Assembly (NCBI GenBank): GCA_963640685.1
Contig: CAVIAA010000006.1
Location: 1-64,000, forward strand
Origin: SFEL01 sp963640685
GTDB lineage: Bacteria; Bacillota; Clostridia; Christensenellales; CAG-138
Length of the DNA: 64,000 nt
Reading direction: 5' to 3'
Shown: piece after piece, positions 35,031-43,053 of the stretch
How positions within the stretch are numbered: position 1 is the first letter of the stretch
Layout: the number at the start of each line of letters is the position of its first letter
The notes under the pieces: generated by a model
What the model was told of the DNA's origin: nothing
What the model saw: only the letters and a program-made list of their open reading frames with translations
Databases searched by the model: none
Program-made: the position numbers and the translations under genes

Positions 35031-35471
35031 TTACGCTCCGTTTATTTCCTCAAAATTGATTTCCGAAATAATATCCAGCATTTCACAAAGCTTGCCGATC
35101 TCCTCCGGCGTAAAACGGTCGGTAATTCGTTTTATCGCTTCGTTATCCTGCCGACGGAAGACCTTATACTGCGGGATGGCTTCCTCGTTTACGGAAAGAT
35201 AGCTCTTGCGCCTGTCGTTCGGATCAGGCGTTTTTGTAATAAGCCCCTGCCGCAGCAGCTCATTTAGCTTTGACGTTACGCCGGGCTTTGACACATTGAG
35301 CAGCTCCGCCAGCTTTGACGCGGTGCAGGTGCCGTTCATTGTGTAGATAAGCTCGATATACAGCAGGCTGTTGTAGGTTATGCTTTCACTCACAAATTGC
35401 TTGTTCATCAGCCGCAGGTCGCATAATGCCGCGCTGTAATAAAACGTATCAAGCGATTTTCGCAGCTTCAT
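35031..35471 (-). CDS. MarR-family transcriptional regulator
   Basis: A 146-residue winged-helix protein. The DNA-binding core is seen at about 48-110: CTASKLAELLNVSKPGVTSKLNELLRQGLI (helix-turn-helix), then the wing KTPDPNDRRKSYLSV with the conserved D-RR motif of MarR proteins. Its N- and C-terminal helices form the dimerisation part. AAAAGGAG is upstream of the ATG. An inverted repeat TTAAGC...GCTTAA lies just upstream, and mate follows by 10 nt, supporting autoregulation. Confidence 0.93.
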   Translation of the reverse strand: MKLRKSLDTFYYSAALCDLRLMNKQFVSESITYNSLLYIELIYTMNGTCTASKLAELLNVSKPGVTSKLNELLRQGLITKTPDPNDRRKSYLSVNEEAIPQYKVFRRQDNEAIKRITDRFTPEEIGKLCEMLDIISEINFEEINGA

Positions 35472-35494
35472 TTTCTTGCATTCTCCTTTTTTAA

Positions 35495-35522
35495 TTAAGC
35501 CATTATCATTATTATAGCTTAA
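35495..35522. promoter_or_regulatory. Inverted repeat TTAAGC-N16-GCTTAA upstream of marR
   Basis: Six-base arms with a 16-nt spacer, in the A/T-rich promoter region of the marR-mate operon. Candidate MarR operator, but the long spacer makes this weaker than a compact palindrome. Confidence 0.4.
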
Positions 35523-35539
35523 CTATTTGTAAAAATCAA

Positions 35540-35573
35540 GAGCCGCACGAACTATTCCGATGCGGCTCCCGTT
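35540..35573 (-). terminator. Terminator after dsdA
   Basis: Stem GAGCCGCA/TGCGGCTC with a 13-nt loop. On the minus strand it is followed by TTGATTTTT. It separates dsdA from marR. Confidence 0.65.
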
Positions 35574-35602
35574 TTTGCGTTTTCAGCTTGCCCCGCGCTG
35601 CT

Positions 35603-36925
35603 TCAGCAATGCGTTGCGATATACTCTTTTCGTATTTCCTCCGGCACCAGCCTGCCGCCGGTCGCCCAGGGTATATGTATCGCACTGCTCATCCTGCCCG
35701 CAAGGCCGTGGGCTTCAATATAACCCCTGCCCGCAGCGGAGCAGAGCTTTACCGGCCCCTCAAAGGCGGCGCAGGAGGAGGGCTCTATGAATATCCCCTC
35801 GGTATTCAGAAGATCCCGCATATAATCGTATAGCTTATAGTCCTCGATAGTCATTTCGCCGGAAAGCAGCGTCTTCATTACCCCGCCGACAAAGCCCGAC
35901 GGACGACCGACGGCAAGCCCGTCCGCATGTGTAAGACCGGTAAGGCCGACATCCTGAACGCATATGCCGTTATTGAGCCCGCTGGCCATACCGAGCAGCA
36001 TACAGGGCGCCTGAGTTGGCTCAACGAAGAACACATGGGCATTATCCCCAAAGAGCAGCCTTAAGCCAAAGGCGATCCCGCCCGGCGCGCCGCCCACGCC
36101 GCAGGGTATATATGCTATGAGCGGCCTTTCGGCGCATATCTCTATATCCATAGCCTCAAGCTGCTTTTTAAGCCGCTTTGCCGCAACAGCATAGCCCAAG
36201 AACAGCGCAACGGAGTTTTCATCGTCTACAAAATAGCTCATCGGATCCGCATCCGAAAGGGCGCGCCCTTGCTTTACCGCCTCGGAATAATCCGAGCTGT
36301 ACTCTATTACATTCACTCCCCTGCTCCGCAGCAGGTCTTTTTTCCATTGCTTTGCATCGGCAGACATATGCACGATCACGCTATACCCAACCGCGGCGCT
36401 CATTATGCCTATCGACATGCCAAGGTTTCCGGTTGAGCCGACCTGAACGGTGTATTTTGAAAATACACTGCGGGCCTTTTCATCCGCGAGCTTTGCATAG
36501 TCGTCATCAAAGCCGCTCAGCAGCCCCTTTTCAAGGGCTATCTCCTCGGTGTGTTTAAGTATTTCATATATACCGCCCCTCGCCTTTATCGAGCCCGCGA
36601 TGTCAAGGTCGCTGTCCCGCTTGAGCAGCATGCGCCCCTGTATATTCGCGCCCTCGTCATTCAGCTTAAGCCGCATTTTATCGATTTCCGTAAGCGGAGA
36701 CTCTATTATGCCGCCGTTTTTTGCCGTTTCGGGGAAACAGCGCATTATAAACGGCGCAAACCGCCGCAGCCTTTCCTCAGCATCGTCTATGTCCGCCATG
36801 CCAAGGCTTATGCCGTCAAAGGCGGCCTTGCCGCTTTTGAGGTTCGGGTTGAACCAAACCGTTTCCTTAGCCGCCGCTATGTCAGCTATTACGGGATCCT
36901 TTTTGATAAGCTCGTCAAGTCGCAT
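35603..36925 (-). CDS. dsdA: D-serine ammonia-lyase
   Basis: PLP enzyme that converts D-serine to pyruvate and ammonia. At 440 residues it matches DsdA. The PLP Lys lies in DLDIAGSIKARGGIYE near 107-122. Phosphate-binding glycines are in GSTGNLGMSIG and the CGVGGAPGG loop. The SSCAAFEG segment near the C-terminus is also typical. AGGAGG is 8 nt upstream. It follows the S41 protease gene by 37 nt on the same strand and ends at a terminator. No D-serine transporter or DsdC regulator is adjacent. Confidence 0.95.
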   Translation of the reverse strand: MRLDELIKKDPVIADIAAAKETVWFNPNLKSGKAAFDGISLGMADIDDAEERLRRFAPFIMRCFPETAKNGGIIESPLTEIDKMRLKLNDEGANIQGRMLLKRDSDLDIAGSIKARGGIYEILKHTEEIALEKGLLSGFDDDYAKLADEKARSVFSKYTVQVGSTGNLGMSIGIMSAAVGYSVIVHMSADAKQWKKDLLRSRGVNVIEYSSDYSEAVKQGRALSDADPMSYFVDDENSVALFLGYAVAAKRLKKQLEAMDIEICAERPLIAYIPCGVGGAPGGIAFGLRLLFGDNAHVFFVEPTQAPCMLLGMASGLNNGICVQDVGLTGLTHADGLAVGRPSGFVGGVMKTLLSGEMTIEDYKLYDYMRDLLNTEGIFIEPSSCAAFEGPVKLCSAAGRGYIEAHGLAGRMSSAIHIPWATGGRLVPEEIRKEYIATHC

Positions 36926-36962
36926 ACGCTTTTCCTCCTTGCAGAATATCTTTTGCAGATCG

Positions 36963-38201
36963 TCAGGATATCTCGTTGGCCTTTTCTCTTACGTAGTCCA
37001 ATGCCTCCCAAAGCTGGGTATCATCCTTCTGGTGGTTTGCAACGAGCTCCGGGATGGCCATGTTCCGATACTGCTCCGGCAGCTCCATGAATATGTCCGG
37101 CGTCACTCCGATGCCGTCTATGTTGTTTCCGTTCGGGGTATAGTAGGCGTTGGTCGTGATCTTGAGCCAGCCGCCGGTGGAATCGATATAGGACGTAGTC
37201 TGCACAACTCCCTTGCCGTAGGTATTGGTTCCGACCACCACGCCTATATCATTTTCCTGTACGGCAGCGGCAAGTATTTCGCTCGCCGAGGCGGAGTTCT
37301 CATTCACTATCACCGCAACGGGGACGCCTATTGCGCTTCCCTTGCCGTTGTATACCGTCTGCTCCGTTGCGTCCGTCGTGCCTACGCTGACTATGCGCAT
37401 GCCCTTGCCGAGCAATATCTCACCTACCCGTATGACCGTATCCAGCGAGCCGCCCGGGTTGTTTCGAAGGTCTATAACGAGGGATTTCATATTGCGGCTC
37501 TTTAGATCCTTAATGGCATTTTCAAACTCATCCGCACAGTTGCCGGTAAACATGCTTATGTAGATATAACCCGTCCTCTCGTTATACAGCGCCGAATCGA
37601 CATGCTTTACGGTTATGTTGCTGCCGGTCACGGTGATCTCCATCGTTTCCTCGCCGCGCAGCAGAGTGAGCTGCACTCCCTCGGTCTTTTTTGCATCCAT
37701 GAGCGCCCTGAGATCCTCAAGATCCATATTTGCGGCAGAGGTGCCGTTTACGGCGGTTATTACGTCACCCGTTTTTACGCCGGCGCTCTCCGCGCTGCCG
37801 CCCTCGTATACCTCGAGCACCTCTGAGCCGATCTCATTAGGCTGACCCACAAGCAGACCTATGCCGTAATATTCGCCGTTTACCGAGGCGAGATATTTTT
37901 CGTATTCCTCTGCGGTATAATACCTTGCATACGGGTCGTTCAGTGTATTCAACATGCCGTTCGCAGCGCCTGCTATCAACGTCTCCCGAGACGGTACGTC
38001 AGCGTAATAGTTTTCTTCAACGTTTTTTATAACATCGTTAAGCGCGGTTATGTCGCTGTATTCCGCGTACTCCTCGGCGGACATGACTACCTTGTCCCCA
38101 GAGGTTTTGTTAATTATCACCATAGTAAGGCCGGATGAGATCAGGGCCACCGCGAGCAGCACCACGACCGCATATATCGTCGTCCTTGAAAAGGACCTCA
38201 T
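36963..38201 (-). CDS. S41 C-terminal processing peptidase (CtpA-like)
   Basis: Membrane-anchored serine protease with a PDZ domain. One N-terminal transmembrane helix lies at about 8-28. The PDZ region is at about 95-185 (IGLLVG...GGSAESAGVKTGDVITAVNG). The catalytic core has YIYISMFTGNCADEFENAI, DLRNNPGG, the nucleophile Ser in ENSASASEILAAA and the Lys in TYGKGVVQ. At 412 residues it is normal. I start at ATG 38201, with GGAGG 9 nt upstream; a TTG 6 nt earlier lies within that spacing. It has homologues that act in envelope protein maturation or spore formation; which one is unknown. Confidence 0.93.
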   Translation of the reverse strand: MRSFSRTTIYAVVVLLAVALISSGLTMVIINKTSGDKVVMSAEEYAEYSDITALNDVIKNVEENYYADVPSRETLIAGAANGMLNTLNDPYARYYTAEEYEKYLASVNGEYYGIGLLVGQPNEIGSEVLEVYEGGSAESAGVKTGDVITAVNGTSAANMDLEDLRALMDAKKTEGVQLTLLRGEETMEITVTGSNITVKHVDSALYNERTGYIYISMFTGNCADEFENAIKDLKSRNMKSLVIDLRNNPGGSLDTVIRVGEILLGKGMRIVSVGTTDATEQTVYNGKGSAIGVPVAVIVNENSASASEILAAAVQENDIGVVVGTNTYGKGVVQTTSYIDSTGGWLKITTNAYYTPNGNNIDGIGVTPDIFMELPEQYRNMAIPELVANHQKDDTQLWEALDYVREKANEIS

Positions 38202-38322
38202 TGGCAATTACCTCCAAATAATAACTGGCTGCGCCATAGTATCATTATTCGTATTTTACCAATTTTATCCGTTTTAGTCAAATGCACCGCCCTTTTACCG
38301 CCGTTCTTCGCCGGTTTTCGCC

Positions 38323-38349
38323 AAAAAAGCAGCCCGGAAAGTTCCGGGC
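38323..38349 (-). terminator. Terminator after sdaAA
   Basis: Minus-strand stem GCCCGGAA/TTCCGGGC with a 2-nt loop core, then TGC and TTTTTT. It lies 12 nt beyond the sdaAA stop. Confidence 0.75.
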
Positions 38350-38360
38350 GCAGGGCTGTG

Positions 38361-39242
38361 TTATTTCTTTTTGGGCTTGTTCATGCGGGCGCCTATCTCC
38401 TGCCCAGTCGGCGTCGTCGCAAGGCCGCCGAGGGCGGTCTCCCTGAACTCCACAGGCATACGCCGCCCGACATCTCCCATTGTATCTATCACCTCGTCCA
38501 CCGGTATGCGGCTCTCCACGCCCGCAAGCGCCATATCCGCCGCGCTTACGGCATCCACCGCGCCTATGACGTTGCGCTTAACGCACGGCACCTCAACAAG
38601 GCCCGCCACCGGGTCGCATATCAGCCCCATTAGGTTTTTCAGCGCCATCGCTACCGCATGGCCTATCTGCTCCCCGCCGCCTCCCTTTATTGCAACCAGA
38701 GCACCAGCAGCCATCGCGGCCGCGGTTCCGACCTCGGCCTGACAGCCGCCCGCAGCGCCGGATATACATGCTCGGTGGGCTATAACGGCGCCTATGCCGC
38801 TCGCAACGTACAGCGCCTCAAGAAGCTGATGCTGCGTAAGCTCCTCATAGCTGCAAAGAGGCAGCAGGACGGCCGGCAAAACGCCGCAGGCTCCCGCCGT
38901 CGGCGCCGCAACTATGCGCCTCATGCAGGCGTTGGACTCTGCCATGCTCAGCGCCTCGGCTATAACATCGCTCACATACCCGCCGGACATCGCGTTGCCG
39001 CGCATCGCATACTGACGCATCTTAAGGCCGTCTCCGCCGGCAAGGCCGCTCACGCTTCTCCTTGTGCCGGTGTATGTATCCGCCGCGTCCTCCATCGCCT
39101 GCCAGGTTACCAGCATCTTTGCCATGGACTGCTTGCGCGTTACCTGACGATCCTCCATATCCGCCCTGAGCACCACCTCCCAGAAGGGTATGTTCTCCCG
39201 CTCCATTTCATCAAATATTTCCTTCATCGAATCGAGAGCCAT
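38361..39242 (-). CDS. sdaAA: L-serine dehydratase, iron-sulfur alpha subunit
   Basis: Catalytic 4Fe-4S subunit of the two-protein L-serine dehydratase typical of Firmicutes, which gives pyruvate and ammonia. The Cys ligands are in TAGACGVLPAVLLPLC, AAGGCQAEVG and ICDPVAGLVEVPC. The start ATG 39242 has AGGAGG 9 nt upstream (293 residues); a longer frame to 39296 lacks a site. Its start lies inside the last 32 nt of sdaAB, implying coupled translation. Together with dsdA it gives the cell degradation of both serine isomers. Confidence 0.95.
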   Translation of the reverse strand: MALDSMKEIFDEMERENIPFWEVVLRADMEDRQVTRKQSMAKMLVTWQAMEDAADTYTGTRRSVSGLAGGDGLKMRQYAMRGNAMSGGYVSDVIAEALSMAESNACMRRIVAAPTAGACGVLPAVLLPLCSYEELTQHQLLEALYVASGIGAVIAHRACISGAAGGCQAEVGTAAAMAAGALVAIKGGGGEQIGHAVAMALKNLMGLICDPVAGLVEVPCVKRNVIGAVDAVSAADMALAGVESRIPVDEVIDTMGDVGRRMPVEFRETALGGLATTPTGQEIGARMNKPKKK

Positions 39243-39912
39243 CGTCCTCTTCCTCCTTGTCGTAATAGGTGACCGAAATAATGCCCGGCAGCTCACTCAA
39301 AAACTCGACCTGATTAGGCTTGATATGCTGGTCCGTCTCTATCACCATCAGCGCGTCCCCGCCGCGCTTGTGCCGGCAAAGGCTCATATTCGCCACGTTT
39401 ACCCTTATCTGGCTCAGTATCGACGTAACTGCGGCTACCGCGCCGTTTTCGTCCTGGTTGCGTATGATAAGCGTATTAAAATCCCCCGTAAAGCTGACAT
39501 CTATGCCATCCAGTTTGTTTACGACTATCCTTCCGCCGCCTATCGACGAGGCCTGCATGCAAAGCTCCTTGCCGTCAGCCCCGGTGAGTTCTATTACGGC
39601 GGTGTTCGGGTGAGCATCCCGCAGCGTCACGGAGTCTATTTCGTATTTCAGCCCGTTTTTCTTCGCTTCATCCAGCGCCAGGGGTATCCTGTCGTCATCA
39701 GGCTTCATGCCGAGCAGACCGCCGACAATTGCCCTGTCCGTACCGTGTCCCTTGCCGGTTTCCGCAAACGAGCCGTGAAGGTGGATCTTTGCCTCGGCGG
39801 GCTCGCTGCCCAGGAGCGTGCGTGCCATGTTGCCTATCCGCGCAGCGCCGGCTGTATGTGAGCTTGACGAGCCTATCATGACCGGCCCTAAAATATCGAA
39901 TATAGTTAGCAT
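39211..39912 (-). CDS. sdaAB: L-serine dehydratase, iron-sulfur beta subunit
   Basis: Partner subunit of SdaAA. The N-terminal serine dehydratase beta domain (about 1-145) begins MLTIFDILGPVMIGSSSSHTAGAARIG; its SSSSHTAG loop is diagnostic. A C-terminal ACT-like domain follows (about 152-220, NTLIIRNQDENGAVAAVTSIL), which is the ligand-sensing part in this family. At 233 residues it is typical. GGGGAGA precedes the ATG. It overlaps sdaAA by 32 nt and is the first gene of a two-gene operon. Confidence 0.95.
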   Translation of the reverse strand: MLTIFDILGPVMIGSSSSHTAGAARIGNMARTLLGSEPAEAKIHLHGSFAETGKGHGTDRAIVGGLLGMKPDDDRIPLALDEAKKNGLKYEIDSVTLRDAHPNTAVIELTGADGKELCMQASSIGGGRIVVNKLDGIDVSFTGDFNTLIIRNQDENGAVAAVTSILSQIRVNVANMSLCRHKRGGDALMVIETDQHIKPNQVEFLSELPGIISVTYYDKEEEDDGSRFDEGNI

Positions 39913-39942
39913 AGCTTATCTCCCCGCTCAACGATTCCGATG

Positions 39943-39951
39943 ATTATACCA
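39943..39951 (-). promoter_or_regulatory. Extended -10 promoter of sdaAB
   Basis: Minus-strand TGGTATAAT, 31 nt upstream of the sdaAB start. No clear -35. Confidence 0.5.
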
Positions 39952-39962
39952 CACATAAAGAA

Positions 39963-39984
39963 TGAGCGGCACTGCCGCCGCTCA
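39963..39984 (-). terminator. Hairpin after the 40007 gene
   Basis: Stem TGAGCGGC/GCCGCTCA with a 6-nt loop followed by a T-rich but interrupted tract on the minus strand. Weak terminator. Confidence 0.5.
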
Positions 39985-40006
39985 CTTTCTTATATTTTAA
40001 TGCTTT

Positions 40007-40423
40007 CTATGCCCGCTCTACGTATTTTTCAAGGTAGGCCGGCATTTCTATGCCGTCCTCGCTGACGGCGATGCATATATCTATGCCGCTTCTTTCGGCA
40101 AAGGCATCTATTTGTGCAAACATATCCTCAAGCTCCGACAGCGGGTGCTTGACCATCTTCCTAAAGCCATCCACATATATTCTCTGAAGGTCAAAATCCT
40201 GCGCGGCAATGCCCGCAAGAAAGCCGTAAAACATCTTTGGGCTGTCTATCCCGTAATGTCCCGCATCTATAAAGCGTATCGCGTGCTTAAGGTCGAAAAG
40301 ATACTGGCCCTCCGCGTCGATAAACACGACGCTGCCCTGAGTTTCCTCCAGCGAGTTATTCGCCATTTGTATAATGCGCTTTGAATTGCCAGTCCCTTTT
40401 TCGCCAAAGATGACACGAACCAC
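40007..40423 (-). CDS. P-loop-like ATP-binding protein with altered Walker A
   Basis: A 138-residue protein of a small conserved clostridial family that I recognise by its pattern: short beta strand, glycine-rich loop, then FIDAEGQYLFDLKHAIRFID, and a Walker-B-like strand LQRIYVDGF near 90. Members normally have GEKGTGKT; here it is GEKGTGNS at 7-14, so the canonical Lys13 is Asn, with a Lys at 15. The first Ser is kept. Start is a GTG at 40423 with AGGAGG 8 nt upstream. It is monocistronic, between metK and sdaAB. The function of the family is unknown. Confidence 0.7.
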   Translation of the reverse strand: MVRVIFGEKGTGNSKRIIQMANNSLEETQGSVVFIDAEGQYLFDLKHAIRFIDAGHYGIDSPKMFYGFLAGIAAQDFDLQRIYVDGFRKMVKHPLSELEDMFAQIDAFAERSGIDICIAVSEDGIEMPAYLEKYVERA

Positions 40424-40466
40424 TGATACATCCTCCTATTTCGTTTTATATACTGATTATAACCCG

Positions 40467-40504
40467 AAAGGGGCGGGAGAAGCAACTCCCCCGCCCCTTT
40501 TTGC
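40467..40504. terminator. Bidirectional hairpin after metK
   Basis: Stem AAAGGGGCGGG/CCCGCCCCTTT, 16 nt beyond the metK stop codon. Followed by TTTTT on the plus strand; the T tract on the minus strand is short, so its strength for metK is uncertain. Confidence 0.6.
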
Positions 40505-40519
40505 AAAAAAGGTTTGCAT

Positions 40520-41692
40520 TTACGCCTTCTTAAGCGCCTCCGCAAGGTCGGTATGCTCCCACGGAAGGTCTACATCGGTGCGGCCAAAATGACCGTAGGC
40601 AGCCGTTTTTCCGTATATCGGCCGCCTCAGCTGCAGCCGCTCGATTATTGCCTCCGGCCTTAGATCAAGGCAGGACAGCAGTCTTTTCTGTATCTCGTCA
40701 TCCGGTATTACGCCGGTGCCGTTTGTATCGACGTACACGGATACAGGCTCCGCCACGCCTATTGCGTAAGCTATCTGTATTTCGCACTGCCTTGCAAGAC
40801 CGGCGGCAACTATGTTCTTCGCCGCATAGCGCGCTGCGTAGGCAGCGCTGCGGTCGACCTTTGTCGGATCCTTGCCGGAGAAGGCGCCACCGCCGTGCGG
40901 CACATATCCGCCGTAGGTATCGACGATTATCTTTCTGCCGGTAAGGCCGCTGTCGCCCTGCGGCCCGCCTATTACAAACCGCCCCGTCGGGTTCACGAAT
41001 ATCTTTGTATCCGGCGTAATGTATTTTTCGGGTATTATACCGGCTATCACCTTTTCTTTTATATCGCTGCGGAGCTGCTCCATGGATACATTGGGATCGT
41101 GCTGGGCAGATATCACCACCGCATTGACCGAGACTGGAGCCCCGTCCTCATAGCATACCGTGACCTGACTTTTGCCGTCCGGCCTGAGATACGGCAGCTC
41201 GCCGCTTCTGCGCGCCTCGCTCAGCCGCATGGTGAGCATGTGTGAAAGCGCTATCGGCAGCGGCATGAGCTCCTCCGTTTCGTCGCAGGCAAAGCCGAAC
41301 ATCATGCCCTGATCCCCCGCGCCTGTTGAAAACAGCCTGTCCGAATCGCCATCCTTTGCTTCAAGGGACTTATCCACCCCCATTGCAATATCGGGCGACT
41401 GCGAATCCAGCTTTACTATGAGCTCAAGGTTATTGCAGTCAAAGCCGTACTCCGGCTTGTCGTATCCTATGCGCTTTATGGTGCTGCGGATGATGTCCTT
41501 GACATCCACGCTGCCCTTTGAGGTTATTTCGCCCATCACCATTACGGTGCCGGTCGTTGCTGCGCACTCACAAGCCACCCTGGAATACGGATCCTGCGTC
41601 AGGTAAGCATCCAGCACTGCATCGGATATGCTGTCGCATACCTTGTCCGGATGTCCCTCCGTAACCGATTCAGATGTAAACAGTCGCTTCAT
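40520..41692 (-). CDS. metK: S-adenosylmethionine synthetase
   Basis: Makes SAM from methionine and ATP. At 390 residues it shows SVTEGHPDKVCD at 8-19, the family GAGDQGMMFGFACDET near 121-136, and the ATP loop GGGAFSGKDPTKVDRSAAY near 266-285. The metal and K+ sites are intact. It is single-gene, controlled by a SAM-I riboswitch and bounded by a hairpin. Confidence 0.98.
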   Translation of the reverse strand: MKRLFTSESVTEGHPDKVCDSISDAVLDAYLTQDPYSRVACECAATTGTVMVMGEITSKGSVDVKDIIRSTIKRIGYDKPEYGFDCNNLELIVKLDSQSPDIAMGVDKSLEAKDGDSDRLFSTGAGDQGMMFGFACDETEELMPLPIALSHMLTMRLSEARRSGELPYLRPDGKSQVTVCYEDGAPVSVNAVVISAQHDPNVSMEQLRSDIKEKVIAGIIPEKYITPDTKIFVNPTGRFVIGGPQGDSGLTGRKIIVDTYGGYVPHGGGAFSGKDPTKVDRSAAYAARYAAKNIVAAGLARQCEIQIAYAIGVAEPVSVYVDTNGTGVIPDDEIQKRLLSCLDLRPEAIIERLQLRRPIYGKTAAYGHFGRTDVDLPWEHTDLAEALKKA

Positions 41693-41722
41693 TTAGTATA
41701 AATTCCTCCGAATAAAAAGTAA

Positions 41723-41744
41723 AACCTCATACGCAGATGAGGTT
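41723..41744 (-). terminator. SAM riboswitch terminator
   Basis: Minus-strand stem AACCTCAT/ATGAGGTT with a 6-nt loop, followed by TTACTTTTT. It sits between aptamer and metK start, the usual expression platform for transcription attenuation. Confidence 0.85.
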
Positions 41745-41753
41745 CACAATCAA

Positions 41754-41854
41754 GCTATCTCATCTTTCGGCAAAAGCCGACGGAATTAGCACCTTGCCGC
41801 ATTGGGCAGGTTGCCGGGTTTCACAGGGCCGTTCCCTCAACCACTCTTGATAAG
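41754..41854 (-). ncRNA. SAM-I (S-box) riboswitch of metK
   Basis: Minus strand: P1 start CTTATCAAGAGTGGTTGAGGGA, the CCCTGTGAAACCCGGCAACC core, AAGGTGCTAATTCC, and closing GATGAG that pairs with CTTATC. These are the conserved SAM-I elements in order. It lies 61 nt upstream of metK with a terminator between. When SAM is high, transcription should stop before metK. Confidence 0.97.
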
Positions 41855-41877
41855 GCATATTCGGTTTCCGTCCGGTA

Positions 41878-41906
41878 TCTTAACATAAACCGTCACATTG
41901 CGTCAA
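41878..41906 (-). promoter_or_regulatory. metK promoter
   Basis: Minus-strand TTGACG (41906-41901), 17 nt, TTAAGA (41883-41878), just upstream of the SAM-I aptamer. Confidence 0.65.
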
Positions 41907-41927
41907 GACCCACTTTGGGGTTATAAT
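41898..41927 (+). promoter_or_regulatory. Promoter of the ttcA-like gene, overlapping metK -35
   Basis: Plus-strand TTGCGT (41898-41903), 18 nt, TATAAT (41922-41927). Its -35 shares three base pairs with that of metK, so divergent transcription could compete. Confidence 0.55.
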
Positions 41928-41967
41928 ATCTTGGTAGTTTTCTTTTTTTGAAAGGTGTTTGATACAT

Positions 41968-42747
41968 ATGAAGCGTGTTTTGGGATGCATACGCCGTGCG
42001 GACGAAAGATACCGCATGATACACCCTGGAGACAAGATATGCGTTGGCGTATCCGGCGGCAAGGACAGCCTGCTGCTGCTCTATGGGCTGAAGCTATATC
42101 AGAAATTCTGCAACAGCACCTTTGAGCTCATCGGCGTTATGCTGGATCTCGGCATATCGGATCAGGATTATGCCCCGGTTTCGGACTTTGCAGAGTCCAT
42201 CGGCGTTCCCTTTGAAATACTCAAGACCGACATCGGCGACGTAGTTTTTAACGTCCGCAAGGAATCACACCCGTGCGCCCTCTGCGCAAAGTTTCGCCGC
42301 GGCGCGCTAAACGACTATGCCCATTCCCACGGCTGCAACCTCGTTGCCCTCGGCCACAACAGGGACGACGTTATCGAAACGTTTTTCATGAGCCTGCTGT
42401 ACGAGAGCCGCCTCAATACCTTTGGCCCTGTTACATACCTCGACAGGCAGGGGGTATCCGTTATACGCCCGCTTATCTTCCTGCCGGAAAAATACGCTCT
42501 TTCCGTTGCAAAGCGGCTGGAGCTGCCTATACGCAAGCCGAACTGCCCCGTTGCAGGGCTTACAAAGCGCGAGGAGATGAAGGAAATAATACGCTACTTT
42601 ACAAAGCTCATGCCGGATGCCGATGAGCGCATAATGAACGCCATAGCGGATACGCATAAATACGGCATATGGAACGACCTTAGACTCCCCCCTTGGCACG
42701 ACGACCCGATAGGCGTTGAGCTGTTCAGAAAGGATGGCAAGCGATGA
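41968..42747 (+). CDS. TtcA-like tRNA thiolation or PP-loop ATPase
   Basis: A 259-residue N-type ATP pyrophosphatase of the TtcA/TtuA group. The PP-loop is GVSGGKDSLLLL near residue 27-38. The Cys pair CALC near 95-98 and the later Cys in NCPVAG near 194 match the three-Cys pattern that holds a 4Fe-4S cluster in TtcA. Also GHNRDDVIETFFMSL. Start ATG 41968 has GAAAGG upstream; a TTG nine bases earlier is too close to it. TtcA adds 2-thiocytidine to tRNA position 32, but related proteins act at other positions, so the exact tRNA product is not certain. It overlaps the DUF1294 gene. Confidence 0.88.
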   Translation: MKRVLGCIRRADERYRMIHPGDKICVGVSGGKDSLLLLYGLKLYQKFCNSTFELIGVMLDLGISDQDYAPVSDFAESIGVPFEILKTDIGDVVFNVRKESHPCALCAKFRRGALNDYAHSHGCNLVALGHNRDDVIETFFMSLLYESRLNTFGPVTYLDRQGVSVIRPLIFLPEKYALSVAKRLELPIRKPNCPVAGLTKREEMKEIIRYFTKLMPDADERIMNAIADTHKYGIWNDLRLPPWHDDPIGVELFRKDGKR

Positions 42748-43037
42748 GCACCGCCCTTTCATTCACAGGGCTATTGTTGCTGTGGTATTTGGGTATGTCG
42801 ATAGCCTGCTTTATAGCTATGGGCATAGATAAGCTGCGTGCGCGCGCGGGCGAGTGGCGTATACCCGAAAAGAGGCTTTTCCTGCTTGCCGCCCTCGGCG
42901 GCGCTGCCGGCGGCATACTCGGCATGCTGGCCTTTCGTCACAAAACAAAGCACCGCTCCTTCGTCATTGGTATGCCGGCGCTGCTGTTGTTCAACGTGCT
43001 GTGCGGTTGCGGGCTGGTCTATTTTTCGATGTGCTGA
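42744..43037 (+). CDS. DUF1294 domain membrane protein
   Basis: A 97-residue protein with about three transmembrane helices and the DUF1294 signature: MGIDKLRAR, then WRIPEKRLFLLAALGGAAGGILGMLAFRHKTKH. ATG overlaps the stop of the ttcA-like gene by 4 nt, so the two are coupled. Function unknown. Confidence 0.88.
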   Translation: MSTALSFTGLLLLWYLGMSIACFIAMGIDKLRARAGEWRIPEKRLFLLAALGGAAGGILGMLAFRHKTKHRSFVIGMPALLLFNVLCGCGLVYFSMC

Positions 43038-43053
43038 TATGGTGTCTCCGGCG

